Shown piece after piece: positions 1 to 10,270 of a stretch of DNA of 55,680 nt (its first letter is position 1; each line of letters opens with the position of its first letter). The notes under the pieces are model-generated. The model did not search any database, had not been told where the DNA came from, and was given only the letters and a program-made list of their open reading frames with translations. Made by a program: the position numbers and the translations under genes. Source of the stretch: Lindgomyces ingoldianus (lineage: Eukaryota; Ascomycota; Dothideomycetes; Pleosporales; Lindgomycetaceae); the NCBI RefSeq assembly GCF_010093535.1, contig NW_022985193.1:672186-727865 (forward strand). Direction: 5' to 3'.

Positions 1-540
1 GCGGGCTGCTGATGAGGAGCCTCCTCTGCGTGGCTACGCACGCGGTAGGTTTCTGATTGTGCGGCCTGTATTGTCTCCTCTGCGTGGCTACGCACGCGGT
101 AGGCGAGTGGTTGCACAGCCTGTGTTAACAGGAGGCTCTAGGGCGCACAAAGGCTCAGCAGTAAGCCCTCTCTGCGTGGCTACGCACGCGGCGGGTTGCT
201 AATCTTGTCTTTGTGCAATTAGTTAATCTAGAGGCGCGCATAAGGCTTGCTTACCCCTCTCTATGTGGCTACGCACATAGTAGATGTAAGCTTCTTTGTA
301 CCTTCTCTGTGTAGCTACGCACGCGGTAGGTGTGAGCTTCTTGTACAGTAGCAGTTTTGTTAATCCTTGCAAATCTGCCTGTTAAAAAGACAGGTTTTCT
401 GCAAAAGCTTAAAGAGCCCTCTCTGCGTGGCTACGCACGCAGTGGGTTTAAGCTTTTACAGCAAAACAGTCTATTAATAGACTAATTAGTGTTAGTTAAC
501 CTAGGTTTAATTAAACAAACATACGCCTAAGGGGTGTACT
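1..540. repeat. Cluster of six hairpin-forming ~28-bp repeats
   Basis: Six copies of a short motif around TGCGTGGCTACGCA begin near 21, 75, 166, 254, 301 and 417. Each core is an inverted repeat (TGCGT / ACGCA around a GGCT loop). It is extended in several copies by a pyrimidine-rich left flank and a GCGGTAGG-like right flank. Spacers of 20-90 bp between copies are not similar to each other. The cluster is much less AT-rich than the DNA that follows. No ORF or known family is recognised. It continues past the left edge of the window, so its full size is unknown. Confidence 0.75.
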
Positions 541-580
541 AAGAGGTAAGTAGGTAAAGATCTTTTTATTATTAACTACT

Positions 581-610
581 GCCCTCTCTTTTTATACAAA
601 GAAAGAGGGC
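581..610. repeat. Perfect-stem hairpin
   Basis: GCCCTCTCTTT and its near-exact reverse complement AAAGAAAGAGGGC face each other over a short AT loop. It lies at the transition from the hairpin-repeat cluster to RIP-mutated DNA. It could be a terminator-like or small palindromic repeat. Nothing shows transcription. The remainder of 541-714 is featureless. Confidence 0.4.
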
Positions 611-1960
611 TCTTAAGTACACATAGCCCCTAACGCACAGGCTAGATAGCTAACGTTTCAGGCAACCTAATTCAGCTGTACGCGTGTACAGACACAGCTG
701 TACTTACGTACGGACATATAGAATATATTTACATAACTTTTTAAAATATTTAAAAAGATGTCTACATACTAAGTTTTCTAAATATTTAGCTATTAACATA
801 AATTAATAAAAAATTTTATTTTATTTATAAAAATATTATATAGTTAACTTATATAGTTATTATTTTTTTATGCTTTTTAAAATTATATAATTTTATTTAT
901 AAAGAGTTTTTCTTTAGCAGTTTTTTTTTAAAGTAGAAGTTTATATAAGTTATAATGTAGTAAAGATTATATAAGTAGCATTAGAAGTGCATACACTGCT
1001 ATAGGCAGTAGTGTATATAACTAAGAGTGTAGAGTAGGCGTTAAGTAAGGTAGCATATATTATTTATATAGTAATTAGTGTAGTGCTAGCTAAAGTGTAA
1101 AAGTAAGTAATGCTAGTATATTTAGTATTATTAGTAGCATTATGTTTAGTCTACTTCTATGTAAAGCCTTATATAGTAATAAAGGTTATATATAAAGCCT
1201 TTTTAGTGTAATTACTTTTTTTATGCTATATTATATAGCTTTTAAGCTTAAGTACTTTTATTACTTAGCTATAGTGTAATTCTTTTATTCTTTAGCACTT
1301 ATATAAGCTTTTTTTTTAAACATATAGCTAAGTGCTAAAAAGTTTTATAATATTTATTTTTTAAAATCTTTTATATATAAACTTAAAAAAGTAGCGCCTT
1401 TTTAAGTTATTATATATAAATTAGTAATTATATAATTTATATATAATTAAGTTTATAAGCTTATTAAAGCTTTTAAGATGTTAATTTTATTATTTTAGTA
1501 CTTTAAGCTAGTCTTATTTTATAGTGTTACCTTTAATATTTTTATGTCTTTTATAAGTTATTTATATAATAAAAATTATTTCTTATTTTTATTATTATTA
1601 TGTATAGTTATTAGTTGCTAGTAAGATTTTATTATAGTAGTATAGTTAATTACTTTTTTAGTAAATTACATAAGTACTGCTATTATCTAGCTGCTAGGTT
1701 GTGTAGCTTTAATAGCTTTAGTGTGCATCTTACACTATCTTCTTCTTACTTTATATAGTAGCAAAGCTTGCTATATAATGCAAAAAATTAATCTGCTATT
1801 TTAAAAAATAAGTAACTAAATAAAGTACTTTATAAAGTATAAGTACTCTATTATTACTTTTTTTTAATAAATAAGTAATAAAATAAAGTACTTTATAAGG
1901 TGTAGGTACTTTATTATTACTTTTACTAATTTATAGTTAATTAAATTAACTACTAATTTA

Positions 1961-2240
1961 TGTTAAATAGGCTCTTTTAGCTAGCTGCTTATAGTATAAG
2001 CGCTTAAGTTATAAAAGTAAGAGTAGTGTATAGTGTGCACAGCGTACAGGGTAGGTAGAGTAAGGGTAATATGTTTCTAGTTCTATTACTCTTGTCTTTC
2101 CTCTATATAAAGAAAAAGGGGGGTATCTAGATATTTACGCACAAAGGTTTGCGCACAAGCATTATGTAACATAGATACATGATCCTGCTTATGCGCGATC
2201 GCTTGTATCTAGGCCGTAACGCTGCTGCTGCGTACAGACA
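1961..2240 (-). repeat. 280-bp copia LTR (single, internal)
   Basis: On the minus strand this starts TGTCTGTACGC and ends TATTTAACA (TG...CA). It has exactly the same length as the two LTRs at 38289-38568 and 50165-50444. The part near 2120-2240 keeps GC-rich sequence (GCGCGATCGC-like), while the rest is AT-shifted. A TATATAAA-like box at about 2105 (minus strand) may be the LTR promoter. It is flanked on both sides by internal sequence of the element rather than by host DNA. Confidence 0.8.
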
Positions 2241-2797
2241 TTTTACTAATATTATTTTAGACTTATAGAAATATTAAAGATGCTTACTAAAGCTTCTTTT
2301 ATTTCTACTACAATTAATAACAGCTTAGTAGTAAAGCCTATAAAAGTAGACTCTACTATAAAAGCTATTATTAATAATTATAAAAGACTTAAAGGTAAGT
2401 CTATTAAATTAAAATTTTTTTAACTAAACTAACTTATTTATAGATAGAAACTCTACTTATATAGTAGACTATCTTAATACTTTACATAATGCTGTATATT
2501 AAAATAAGCTAGTTATAATTTATAAATAGCTTTATAAATAATATAAAGCATTTAAGCTATTATAATCTAGCTTTATGCGCTTATCCTGTAAATGTTTAGC
2601 AGTGTATAGGCTATTTTATGCAGGATTTTATAACCGGATAGAGTAGGATCTTTATGTAAAGAGGTGCATAAAAAGGTGTATATAAGAAGGTTTTCTTTCT
2701 CTCTTTTTACTTTATCTTTTTTTAGCCCTAACTTTACAAACCCTACTATATAATTCTTTAGCTTTCTTTTTTATCGTGCTAATAGTAACAGGTCTTC

Positions 2798-2799
<2 letters not shown>

Positions 2800-2838
<39 letters not shown>
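2800..2838. repeat. (CA)n microsatellite inside the copia copy
   Basis: A run of about 19 uninterrupted CA units. The same position of the other copy of this element (49672-49732) carries a (TG)n run on the opposite strand. The microsatellite therefore belongs to the retrotransposon and was not created here. Confidence 0.9.
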
Positions 2839-2840
<2 letters not shown>

Positions 2841-3485
2841 GTCTTTCTTCTTCTCCTCTAACGCTGTTAGTGTGGTGGTCTTTAACATTTTTATGTAGCC
2901 TAATAGCCTAGGGCGTATTTGTGTTACTCTTTTAACTAGTTCTGCTACTAATTAGTAGTTTATATAGCATCTTTATATAAATATATAAATCTTTTAACTT
3001 CTTTTTTTTATACTAAAGGCTAATATAAATAGGCTAAGAAGTAGCATATAATAGCTTTACTATTACATAATATTAATGTTATTTTGCCTACTAGCACTAA
3101 CCTGCAGCTGTAGGCAGCTAAGGTTGTGCAGTGTAAGAGGTACTTTTATACAGTTTTAGTTTAAAGTTATAGTTAAGTCTTAGTAACTTTATATCTTTAT
3201 TATTATAGTAGCACTACTAGTGCCTTTTTTATTATTAAGTATTATATGCTAGCTAACTTTTAAGCTAATGCCTATACCTTATAAATATAGTAGAGCTGTA
3301 GCCTACACTGTAACTACTACACATAAGAGGTAGTGTGTTCTAGAGAAGAAGAACTTGTAGTTTTTCTTTTCCTATATACTAGCTAAATAAAATGTCTTTT
3401 ATATATATCCATCTCTTCTAATTTTATATAAAAGTAAAGAAAATAAGTGTATATAATAAAAAATAAAATAAAAAAATAAACCTTA

Positions 3486-3953
3486 ACGTACTTTACAAGC
3501 AAGTTGCTTACACACCTAAGTTGCTTACTTTTGCTAAGTGTGATGACAAGCACTGTCTCTACTACCGTATGGAGCTGGGGAAGCATAGCAGAGTAGGTCG
3601 GCTCTATTTCAGCTAAACTAGGATAGGGAGTGAAGGAGGCGAAGGGTTTTCGCGAGAGAAAAGCTTGCGCAGCGCCAAGGCGCTAGCGCGCTCGCTTAAC
3701 ACTTAGCGAGATCATGTGACTAGCAGCGGAGCTTGACAAGCAGCACCGTTACACTAAGACCCTACTAAACTACTCTTTTTACACTAATGCATTTCTAACA
3801 ACACTACTTAAACATGCTAAAAGAATGTTAGATATAGCTTACGCTCTAAGCTTTTAAACAAGACATAAAACTTTTAAAAAAAACATGCTACAGCTATGTA
3901 CAAAGTCCTTTAAAAGATAATAAATTACTACAGCACTAGATTACCTTTACAAG
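3486..3953 (+). mobile_element. Truncated foldback element (left arm only)
   Basis: Begins at a TA with ACGTACTTTACAAGCAAG, the terminus of the foldback elements at 27227 and 46549, and follows their left arm for about 250 bp. It is interrupted by a 215-bp element at 3539-3753 with a CTAAG duplication. The arm stops abruptly at 3953, where a second 215-bp element begins. The centre and right arm are absent. Confidence 0.8.
3539..3753 (+). mobile_element. 215-bp TG...CA element, copy 1
   Basis: Starts TGTGATGACAAGC and ends CACCGTTACA. It is flanked by CTAAG at 3534-3538 and 3754-3758. The uninterrupted target is visible in the foldback copy at 46549, so insertion and the 5-bp duplication are direct observations. 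The element is GC-rich (GCGCAGCGCC, GCGCTAGCGCGC) inside AT-rich DNA and has few RIP changes. TG...CA ends with a 5-bp duplication fit a solo LTR; a non-autonomous element is the alternative. No ORF. Confidence 0.9.
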
Positions 3954-4168
3954 TGTGACAGTGCTGCTTGTCAAGCTCCGCTGCTAGTCACATGATCTCG
4001 CTAAGTGTTAAGCGAGCGCGCTAGCGCCTTGGCGCTGCGCAAGCTTTTCTCTCGCGAAAACCCTTCGCCTCCTTCACTCCCCATCCTAGTTTAGCTGAAA
4101 TAGAGCCGACCTACTCTACCTTGCTTCTCTAGCTCTATATAGTAGTAGAGACAGTACTTGTTATTACA
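3954..4168 (-). mobile_element. 215-bp TG...CA element, copy 2
   Basis: Same 215-bp sequence in reverse orientation, from TGTGACAGTGCTGC to CTTGTTATTACA. Unlike the other three copies, its 5-bp flanks differ (ACAAG on the left, TTAAA on the right). To its left is a truncated foldback arm and to its right unrelated DNA. Its edge therefore probably marks a deletion or recombination breakpoint. Confidence 0.85.
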
Positions 4169-4411
4169 TTAAACTAGAATTAATCCTATTTTAGCTAGAG
4201 GACAGCAACATAATATTAGGGTCCTACTAAGTAATTAGCCTGTGTGCTTAATTTACTAACAACTACCTACTAAGTAATTAGCCTGTAAGCTTAATTTCCT
4301 AACAACTACTACAAAATTCTAGTTAGGCTAGGTACTCTAACGCCTCTTAAAGAGCTCTATGCTAAGTAAGACGCTGCAGCTAAATTAACTATAAAAAAGA
4401 GCCTCTATTAC
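4169..4411. repeat. Non-coding stretch with a ~43-bp tandem duplication
   Basis: Two adjacent units of about 43 bp, each starting CCTACTAAGTAATTAGCCTG, lie at roughly 4224-4266 and 4267-4310. The rest is AT-rich and unrecognised. Confidence 0.6.
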
Positions 4412-4626
4412 TGTGATAACAAGCACTGTCTCTACTACTGTATGGAGCTAGGGAAGCAAGGTAGAGTAGGTCGGCTCTATTTCAGCTAAACTAGGATGGG
4501 GAGTGAAGGAGGCGAAGGGTTTTCGCGAGAGAAAAGCTTGCGCAGCGCTAAGGCGCTAGCGCGCTCGCTTAACCCTTAGCGAGATCATGTGACTAGCAGC
4601 GGAGCTTGACAAGCAGCACTGTTACA
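4412..4626 (+). mobile_element. 215-bp TG...CA element, copy 3
   Basis: Complete copy starting TGTGATAACAAGC and ending CACTGTTACA. It is bounded by ATTAC at 4407-4411 and 4627-4631. Same length and orientation as copy 1, with only a few mostly C-to-T / G-to-A differences visible. Confidence 0.9.
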
Positions 4627-4941
4627 ATTACCTGTACAACAGAAGAGAGTTTAGAGCTCTATTATACTAATTACTCTAGGAGAGATCACCTTGCTAGATC
4701 CTCTGCTACATAATTGTAAGCCCTAAGGCAGCAGGCATCCTACAGGCCTAGAGACAGCAGGCCTACTAACTAATTAGCTGCACTGCTAGCAGCACTACTA
4801 ACCTATCTGCTTCACCCTTTTAGAACCTAAAGCAGCATTACTAATTAATTAGCTGCACTGCTAGCAGCATTACTAACTAATTAGCTGCACTGCTAGCAGC
4901 ATTAAACTAATACTAGCATAGGGAAACTCTTAAAGCTTAAG
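4627..4941. repeat. Non-coding stretch with ~31-bp repeats
   Basis: Three units of about 31 bp around ACTAACTAATTAGCTGCACT lie at roughly 4763-4793, 4838-4868 and 4869-4899, the last two in tandem. They lead into the gypsy gag relic. They may be leader or LTR remnants of that element, but no clear LTR was found. Confidence 0.5.
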
Positions 4942-7618
4942 ATGCGGGTGGACCCCACCGCCCTACTAACTAGTGAAGAGTACACGCTGGCACCTAGGAC
5001 ACTTAAGAGTAGCGCTAAAGTTCACAGCAAAGAGGTGTTTAGAGAGGACTACATAATTAAAAACTTTATAGACAGACTTAGTAAAATAAAAAGCTAACAG
5101 TAGTTAAGACTAAAAAAGTCTTATAAAGTAATAATATACATAAGCTTTATAACTTTACTATTACTCTACCTATGCTTATAACTAGCAAGAAAGTAGTCCT
5201 TATAAATAAGCTAGTCTAATATGTTTTTAAAACATAGATCTTCTGTAACTATACTAACACGCTAGTAAAAGCGCTTAATAAGGTAAAAAAGAAACTACTA
5301 GAGGCTTAAGAACAGGTAGCTACATCTTAGAAGCTACTAAATAAGGCCTTAGCAAAGCTAGCTAACTAGAAAATTAAAGCTACTACTTTAAAAAACCTGC
5401 CTAAGCTAGTATCTGTAGACACTTTTTACTTATACCTTTTAAGATAAACAGGTAGCGCACTTGTAGTAGCACTAACTATAAGCACTCTAAGAAAGTAGCT
5501 GCGCTTTAAACCTATAACTCTAGCTACACTAAACACTACACAGTTTACCTTATAGAGCTAGAGAGAAGGCTTATAACACTCTGCTAAAGTAGTAGACCTG
5601 CTTATATTTATAAGTAATAATAACTATAATATTAAGCACTAGAAAAACCTACTAGTAGGCAAGCTACTACACAACACTAACTACTTTATCCCTCTAAATA
5701 GTAACTTAGGGAACTATAAAAGTGTGTAAGCACACTACACTAAATTAAAAATAAGTAAAAGAGCTTTAAGCTACTTATAACTATACTTTAAAGTAATAAA
5801 GAAATATAACTAGTAGGTAACAGCTACTAGCATTATTAAATTTTTAAAAAAGCTTTTATTAACACCTACTAGCGCTTTAAAGCTAGAGCTAGCTTTACAA
5901 GCTAAAGATAAAGTTATTTTAGGACTTTAAAAACTTTAAAGCTTAGTTTACTTAACTAGCTAATAAAGCTAAGCTGCTGCTAGACTAATAAAAAAATAAG
6001 ATCTATAATGCTCTCTTAGGCCTACTGCCTGTACACATAGAGATCTACTACTATAACCCTGCAATAAGCTTCTTTAACTACTGCTACTAGGGCTAATAGA
6101 TTATGTTCTCTTTATAGAAGGTAGTTATAGAGACTAGTGCTTAGCGTACACAAAAGAGTTTAAAAAAGCCTACTTATAAAAATATTTTATAACTATAGGT
6201 TACTACTTTACTAGTGTAAGTTATAACTTTACTGCTAACACTAACAGCTAAGAATAATATTATATGCTATTACTATTATAAGTTAGAACACTTTAGCTGT
6301 AACTACTTACCTTTTTATATAAAAAATAAGCTAATAGAAGCTATAAACTTAGATATAAAGTTAAGTAATAAGAAAGCACTATTATTAAAGAAAGCTTTAC
6401 TTTAGAGAAAGTCTCCTCTCTAGAGACGCACAACAGAGCCCCTAGTCCTAACCTGTAGTAGCTACTCTTTAGCAGAAAGCTATTTACGCTGCTCTGCTGC
6501 ATCTTTACTAATAAAATAGCTATTAAGCTTAATAGCTTTATTAACACTAGTATAAGCAGCTACAACCTCCTTTATCTTAAGCACTTATGTATAGTAAAGA
6601 AAGGTCTTAAGGTAAAGCTTTTTAAAATAGCGCCTATTTCTCTAGTAAAGTATAATAATAGACTAAATAGATAAGTATATAAGTACTTTAAAGCTAATCT
6701 AGTTCTAAATAGCTACTAGATACTATTATACTTTATACTCTATAACACTAGTTATTACAACCTTATTATTAGTTGTAAGCTGCTAGAGGAAGTAGGCGTA
6801 TAAATTAACTATAAGAACTATTTACTAAGATAGCTAGAAAGTAACAGGCTAATTAATTATAAACGCAACATTAACATTTTTATATGCAGCTTATCTCTAG
6901 AGATAAACCTAAGTTACTAAAAAAACACTAAAAAACATAATAAACTTATAAGTGTAGCTATACTTTAACTAGTAGGTAAATAAAAAGTAACTAAGCATCT
7001 TATATATAAAAAGAACTTTAGAAAGATGTGTAACTAGCTTAGCACTTTAAAGCTAAGCTTATAACCTTATTATAAAAATTACTATAACTTAACTATGTTA
7101 TGTAATACACTTATTAATGCTAGTTTAAACATTAATATAATAAGTCTTACTACCTTTATATTACATGCTTAATAAAAAAAGTTGTTATTAGTTATATAAG
7201 TGTGTATAAAGTAAAGAAGCTTATTTAAGACTATTAAAAAAAATAAACTAGCTTAACCTAGAGAAGAAGCTTTACTAGTTAATTTAACAAAAGATTTTAG
7301 CACTATTATATGCAGAAGCTACGCTAGCCTACTTTTTTAAAAAGGTCTCTAACAAGCTTCTACCTTACTATAAAAGAGTTAACTATAATATTTAGCTTAC
7401 AGCAAAGAACACACTATTAAGCAGCCTACTATATAGCATGTTGCTAGAGTAACTTAAGCTAGTTAAAACTTACCTTAATAATTACTTATAACATAGTTTT
7501 ATTATACATAGCAGCGCTAGCTATGCGTCTTTGGTGCTGTTTACTAAGAAGCTAGAAAGAGGGTAGCAGTTCTGCGTTAACTACTAGAAGCTTAATATAA
7601 TTATAAAAAAAAGACATA
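4942..7618 (+). pseudogene. Ty3/gypsy gag-protease-RT relic
   Basis: A first open stretch starts at ATG 4942 (MRVDPTALLTSEEYTL...) and runs about 50 codons before the first stop. Downstream, reading TAA/TAG as mutated Gln/Trp codons, three landmarks appear. A degraded CCHC knuckle lies near 6265-6310 (C-Y-Y..K-L-E-H-F). A retropepsin-like region with a YNLII..KLLEEVG stretch near 6750-6800 resembles the usual IIGRKWLEE. The start of a reverse transcriptase lies at 7510-7600 (LFTKKLERG.QFCVNY.KLN). The element is cut there by the insertion of Pogo-like element A. Stops in every frame make it non-functional. Gypsy assignment comes from the protease-then-RT order and the RT motif. Confidence 0.6.
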
Positions 7619-7620
7619 TA

Positions 7621-9484
7621 ACGTACCTAACAGGTTGGCTAGCCACACAGGTTAGCCGGCCACTTTTACTAAGCCCCTACTAAAACTACCCTATTCTAGC
7701 GCAAAATAGCCTACTTTAGCTCTATATAAAGCGATATAACATAAGATATTATTTAGAGTCTACTTTTACTACTTTTTTATATATATGCAAGTTATGCTTA
7801 GTCTAATTACACTGCCTACATTACTTTTAACTTAGCTTACCTTCTTTAGCGCGCACTTATGTCTTTAGCTTCTTTCTATTACTACACACTCTAAACTTTT
7901 TTAAAGTAGTTAGATAAGCTTTATTTTTAACTATTAAAGTCTTTTTTGCCTAAATTTACTTCTTTTTATATAATCTATATTATGTAGTCGCCTTATTTAC
8001 TACTTAAAGCTTTAGAATCTCTTTTTACACTAACACTAGCTTATGCATAATAATTGCTGCCCCCTTTAAAACTTTCTTAAAAGCCTTTACTATAGATGTT
8101 AGTAAGCTATGTATATGCTTCTAAATTTTTACTTTTATAAGCATTAATTATAACCTAAATTTAAGGGTATTACTTAGGGTTTACAACTGCTAGAGCTTAT
8201 TATTAATAAGTAGTAGTAGTAATAAAGTACGTAACTAGATGTTAAGAGCTATTTTAACTTATTTTAGGTTAAATAGAACTAAACTAGCGCTTTAAAACTC
8301 TTTTTAGATATTACTAAAAGTAATTACTATATTATAGGCGCGTATAAAGCATAGTAGGAACTTAAGTTTTATAATATAGGTAATCTAGTTATGTATAAAA
8401 TCTTTAGCTTAGCGCCTATACACTTTTTTTTAAAGAGGTAAAACAACCTATATTAAGAGGCTATAAAAAGTGTGATAAGTATAAAAGCATATAAATAGTA
8501 ATAATTTTATTCTTTTTATAGTACTACTAGAAATTAAGTAAGTTATAGCTTTTATAGCTAGTAATAATAAAAAGCTAATAAGTGCTTATAACTTTTTTTT
8601 ATATGCTTATTAAAGTGCTTTAACTATTACAGCCTAAGCTTATTTATTATCTAGCTGTTTTTAGAGACTATAATAACCTAGTTTTAAAGTAAATTCTTTT
8701 TCTTATACTAAGAAAAGAAGTAATAGCAACCCTTAAAGATAATAAAAAGTAAAATAGCCTACTTTATTATATTAATGCCTTAAATAACTATTATTTACTT
8801 TTTATTACTTTACTATATTACTTTTAGCTGTTTTTATCTTTTTAAAGCTATAATAACTACTTTAGTTAATATTTAGCTTATTATAAAGCTTAACTTATTA
8901 AAGTTATATGTGTCTTTATTCTAAATACTATACTTAGCTTTTATGTTAGCTACTAGGCAAAACTAGCCCTAGATAACCTTTAGATTCTTATAAAGCACTT
9001 TTTTATAATTATACTTATAATTAAACTTTATTGTAAACTTAAAGCAGTGCTTAACTTATATACTAGGCTAGTTTAAGCTAACCTAGCCTAGATTGCACTC
9101 TGCGCGTAAGGAATTAGCTATATTAGCTATAGCTGTAAGCCTAAAGAGAAATCTATGTGTAATAAGCTTAAGTATATACTTAACAACTATCTTTTTCTTA
9201 AGCTTAGTTAGATTCCTTAATTTAGGCTAGCATTTTACTTATAAAAGCTGTCTAGCGTGTTAATTACTTAGTATTATGTAAAAGACATTATAGATAGCTA
9301 CAGCATGTTATAAAAAGAGGTTTAAGTCTTATTTAAAAGCTTAAAAAGTAAGCTATATCTAATGTTCTTTAGAAGATTTAATCTAGTGTTGTTGTTAAGG
9401 CATTATGTAGATAGGTAGAGTGTGGTAGGGGCTTAGCAAAAGTGGCCAGCTAACCTGTGTAGCCAGCCAACCTGTTAGGTACGT
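7621..9484 (-). mobile_element. Pogo-like (Tc1/mariner) element A, copy 1
   Basis: Terminal inverted repeats start ACGTACCTAACAGGTTGG at 7621 and end with its complement at 9484. The flanking TA dinucleotides at 7619-7620 and 9485-9486 are the Tc1/mariner target duplication. The length is 1864 bp. The TIRs extend over about 60 bp, to CACTTTTRCTAAGCCCCTAC. The interior encodes a degraded Fot1/Pogo-type transposase on the minus strand. The element sits in the reverse transcriptase of the gypsy relic. Confidence 0.9.
7830..9260 (-). pseudogene. Fot1/Pogo-type transposase remnant of element A
   Basis: On the minus strand, starting near 9200, a readable but stop-ridden frame gives LTKLKKKIVVKYILKL, then a region matching the CENP-B-like DNA-binding part of Fot1/Pogo transposases. 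It later reads DIYNFN and VIQGI (about 8771-8795), motifs seen before and within the DDE catalytic domain of this family. TAA and TAG stand where Gln and Trp are expected, the RIP pattern. Exact ends are approximate. It would have cut and pasted the element when intact; it is dead now. Confidence 0.65.
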
Positions 9485-9486
9485 TA

Positions 9487-9700
9487 TATTATGTTAAACA
9501 TAGCATAATTATTACTAATACTTATTTAGTAAAGCGCAACTATGCATTTATTAGAGTAGTTATATTATTAACTGCACTTCTAGTATTTACACTTCTAGAA
9601 CCTTCTAAAGAGCTCTCTTACTAAGGTGCTAGAGGTTTAGTTATAGAGAGAAGACTATTTCTTTTCTTTTTTAATATTTATAATATATTCTTAGATCTAA
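9487..9700. other. Unassigned RIP-mutated DNA
   Basis: Lies between element A and the reversed gypsy gag. It should begin with the continuation of the interrupted gypsy RT, but I cannot align it to RT motifs. The junction between the plus- and minus-strand gypsy relics lies somewhere here. Confidence 0.4.
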
Positions 9701-10270
9701 GTTTCTTCTTTATATTTTTTTAAAAATTATAAGGTTCTACAACACTTAATTAAGGCTGCTAAAGTTTTTAATAACTACTTTTTAATACACTTTAAAGTAG
9801 TTTTTTAAAAAATAGTTTCTTTTATATTACTAGTAAAGTCTATCTTTTAATTTTTCTAATATTTCCTTATCTATAAAGCTGTATTTAGTAGTAATAGCTT
9901 TTATTATTACAGTAGTATTTTTATTCTCTCTCTTTTAAGAGTTTAGGCAATTTTAGCAGAAATATCCTACTTTTCTATAGTTTAGGTAGGCCTTGTCTTC
10001 TAGCCACTTCTATTACTTCTTAGTTAAGAGCGGCCTATTGCGTCTAGAGGCTTAGCTTTTTTTTTAAAGGGGGGCTTTATATATGTTTTGTGTAACTAAC
10101 TAAGGTCTATTAGCTCTTTATTATAATAAGGGGCTTCTCTTTTCTTAGGAACAAACTTAGGTTTCTAGAGAGCTTCTCTACGCTATTTTTCTCTCTTGTG
10201 TTTTTTATACCTATTATTATAAAGTGTTGCTTTTATAATAAAAATTTTAACAGTAGTTAGTTTTTTATTA

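Larger units (their letters stand above)
715..3484 (-). mobile_element. Permuted single-LTR copy of the 38289-50444 copia element
   Basis: Read on the minus strand, 3484-2241 matches the 3' internal region of the copia element (49044-50164). 2240-1961 matches its 280-bp LTR. 1960 to about 715 matches its 5' internal region (38569 to about 41595 without the nested Pogo). The order is therefore internal-3', one LTR, internal-5', the reverse of a normal element. This is what a shared LTR in a head-to-tail tandem, or an inserted one-LTR circle, would leave. The copy is heavily RIP-mutated and has no usable ORF. A foldback element is inserted at its high-coordinate end (TA at 3484-3485). Confidence 0.75.

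Noticed and set aside
1..450. CRISPR array
   Set aside because: Repeat spacing is irregular, the repeat varies, and the composition is that of a eukaryotic nuclear genome.
3383..3586. 67-codon minus-strand frame
   Set aside because: It crosses the junction of copia relic, foldback element and 215-bp element, so it cannot be an ancestral gene.
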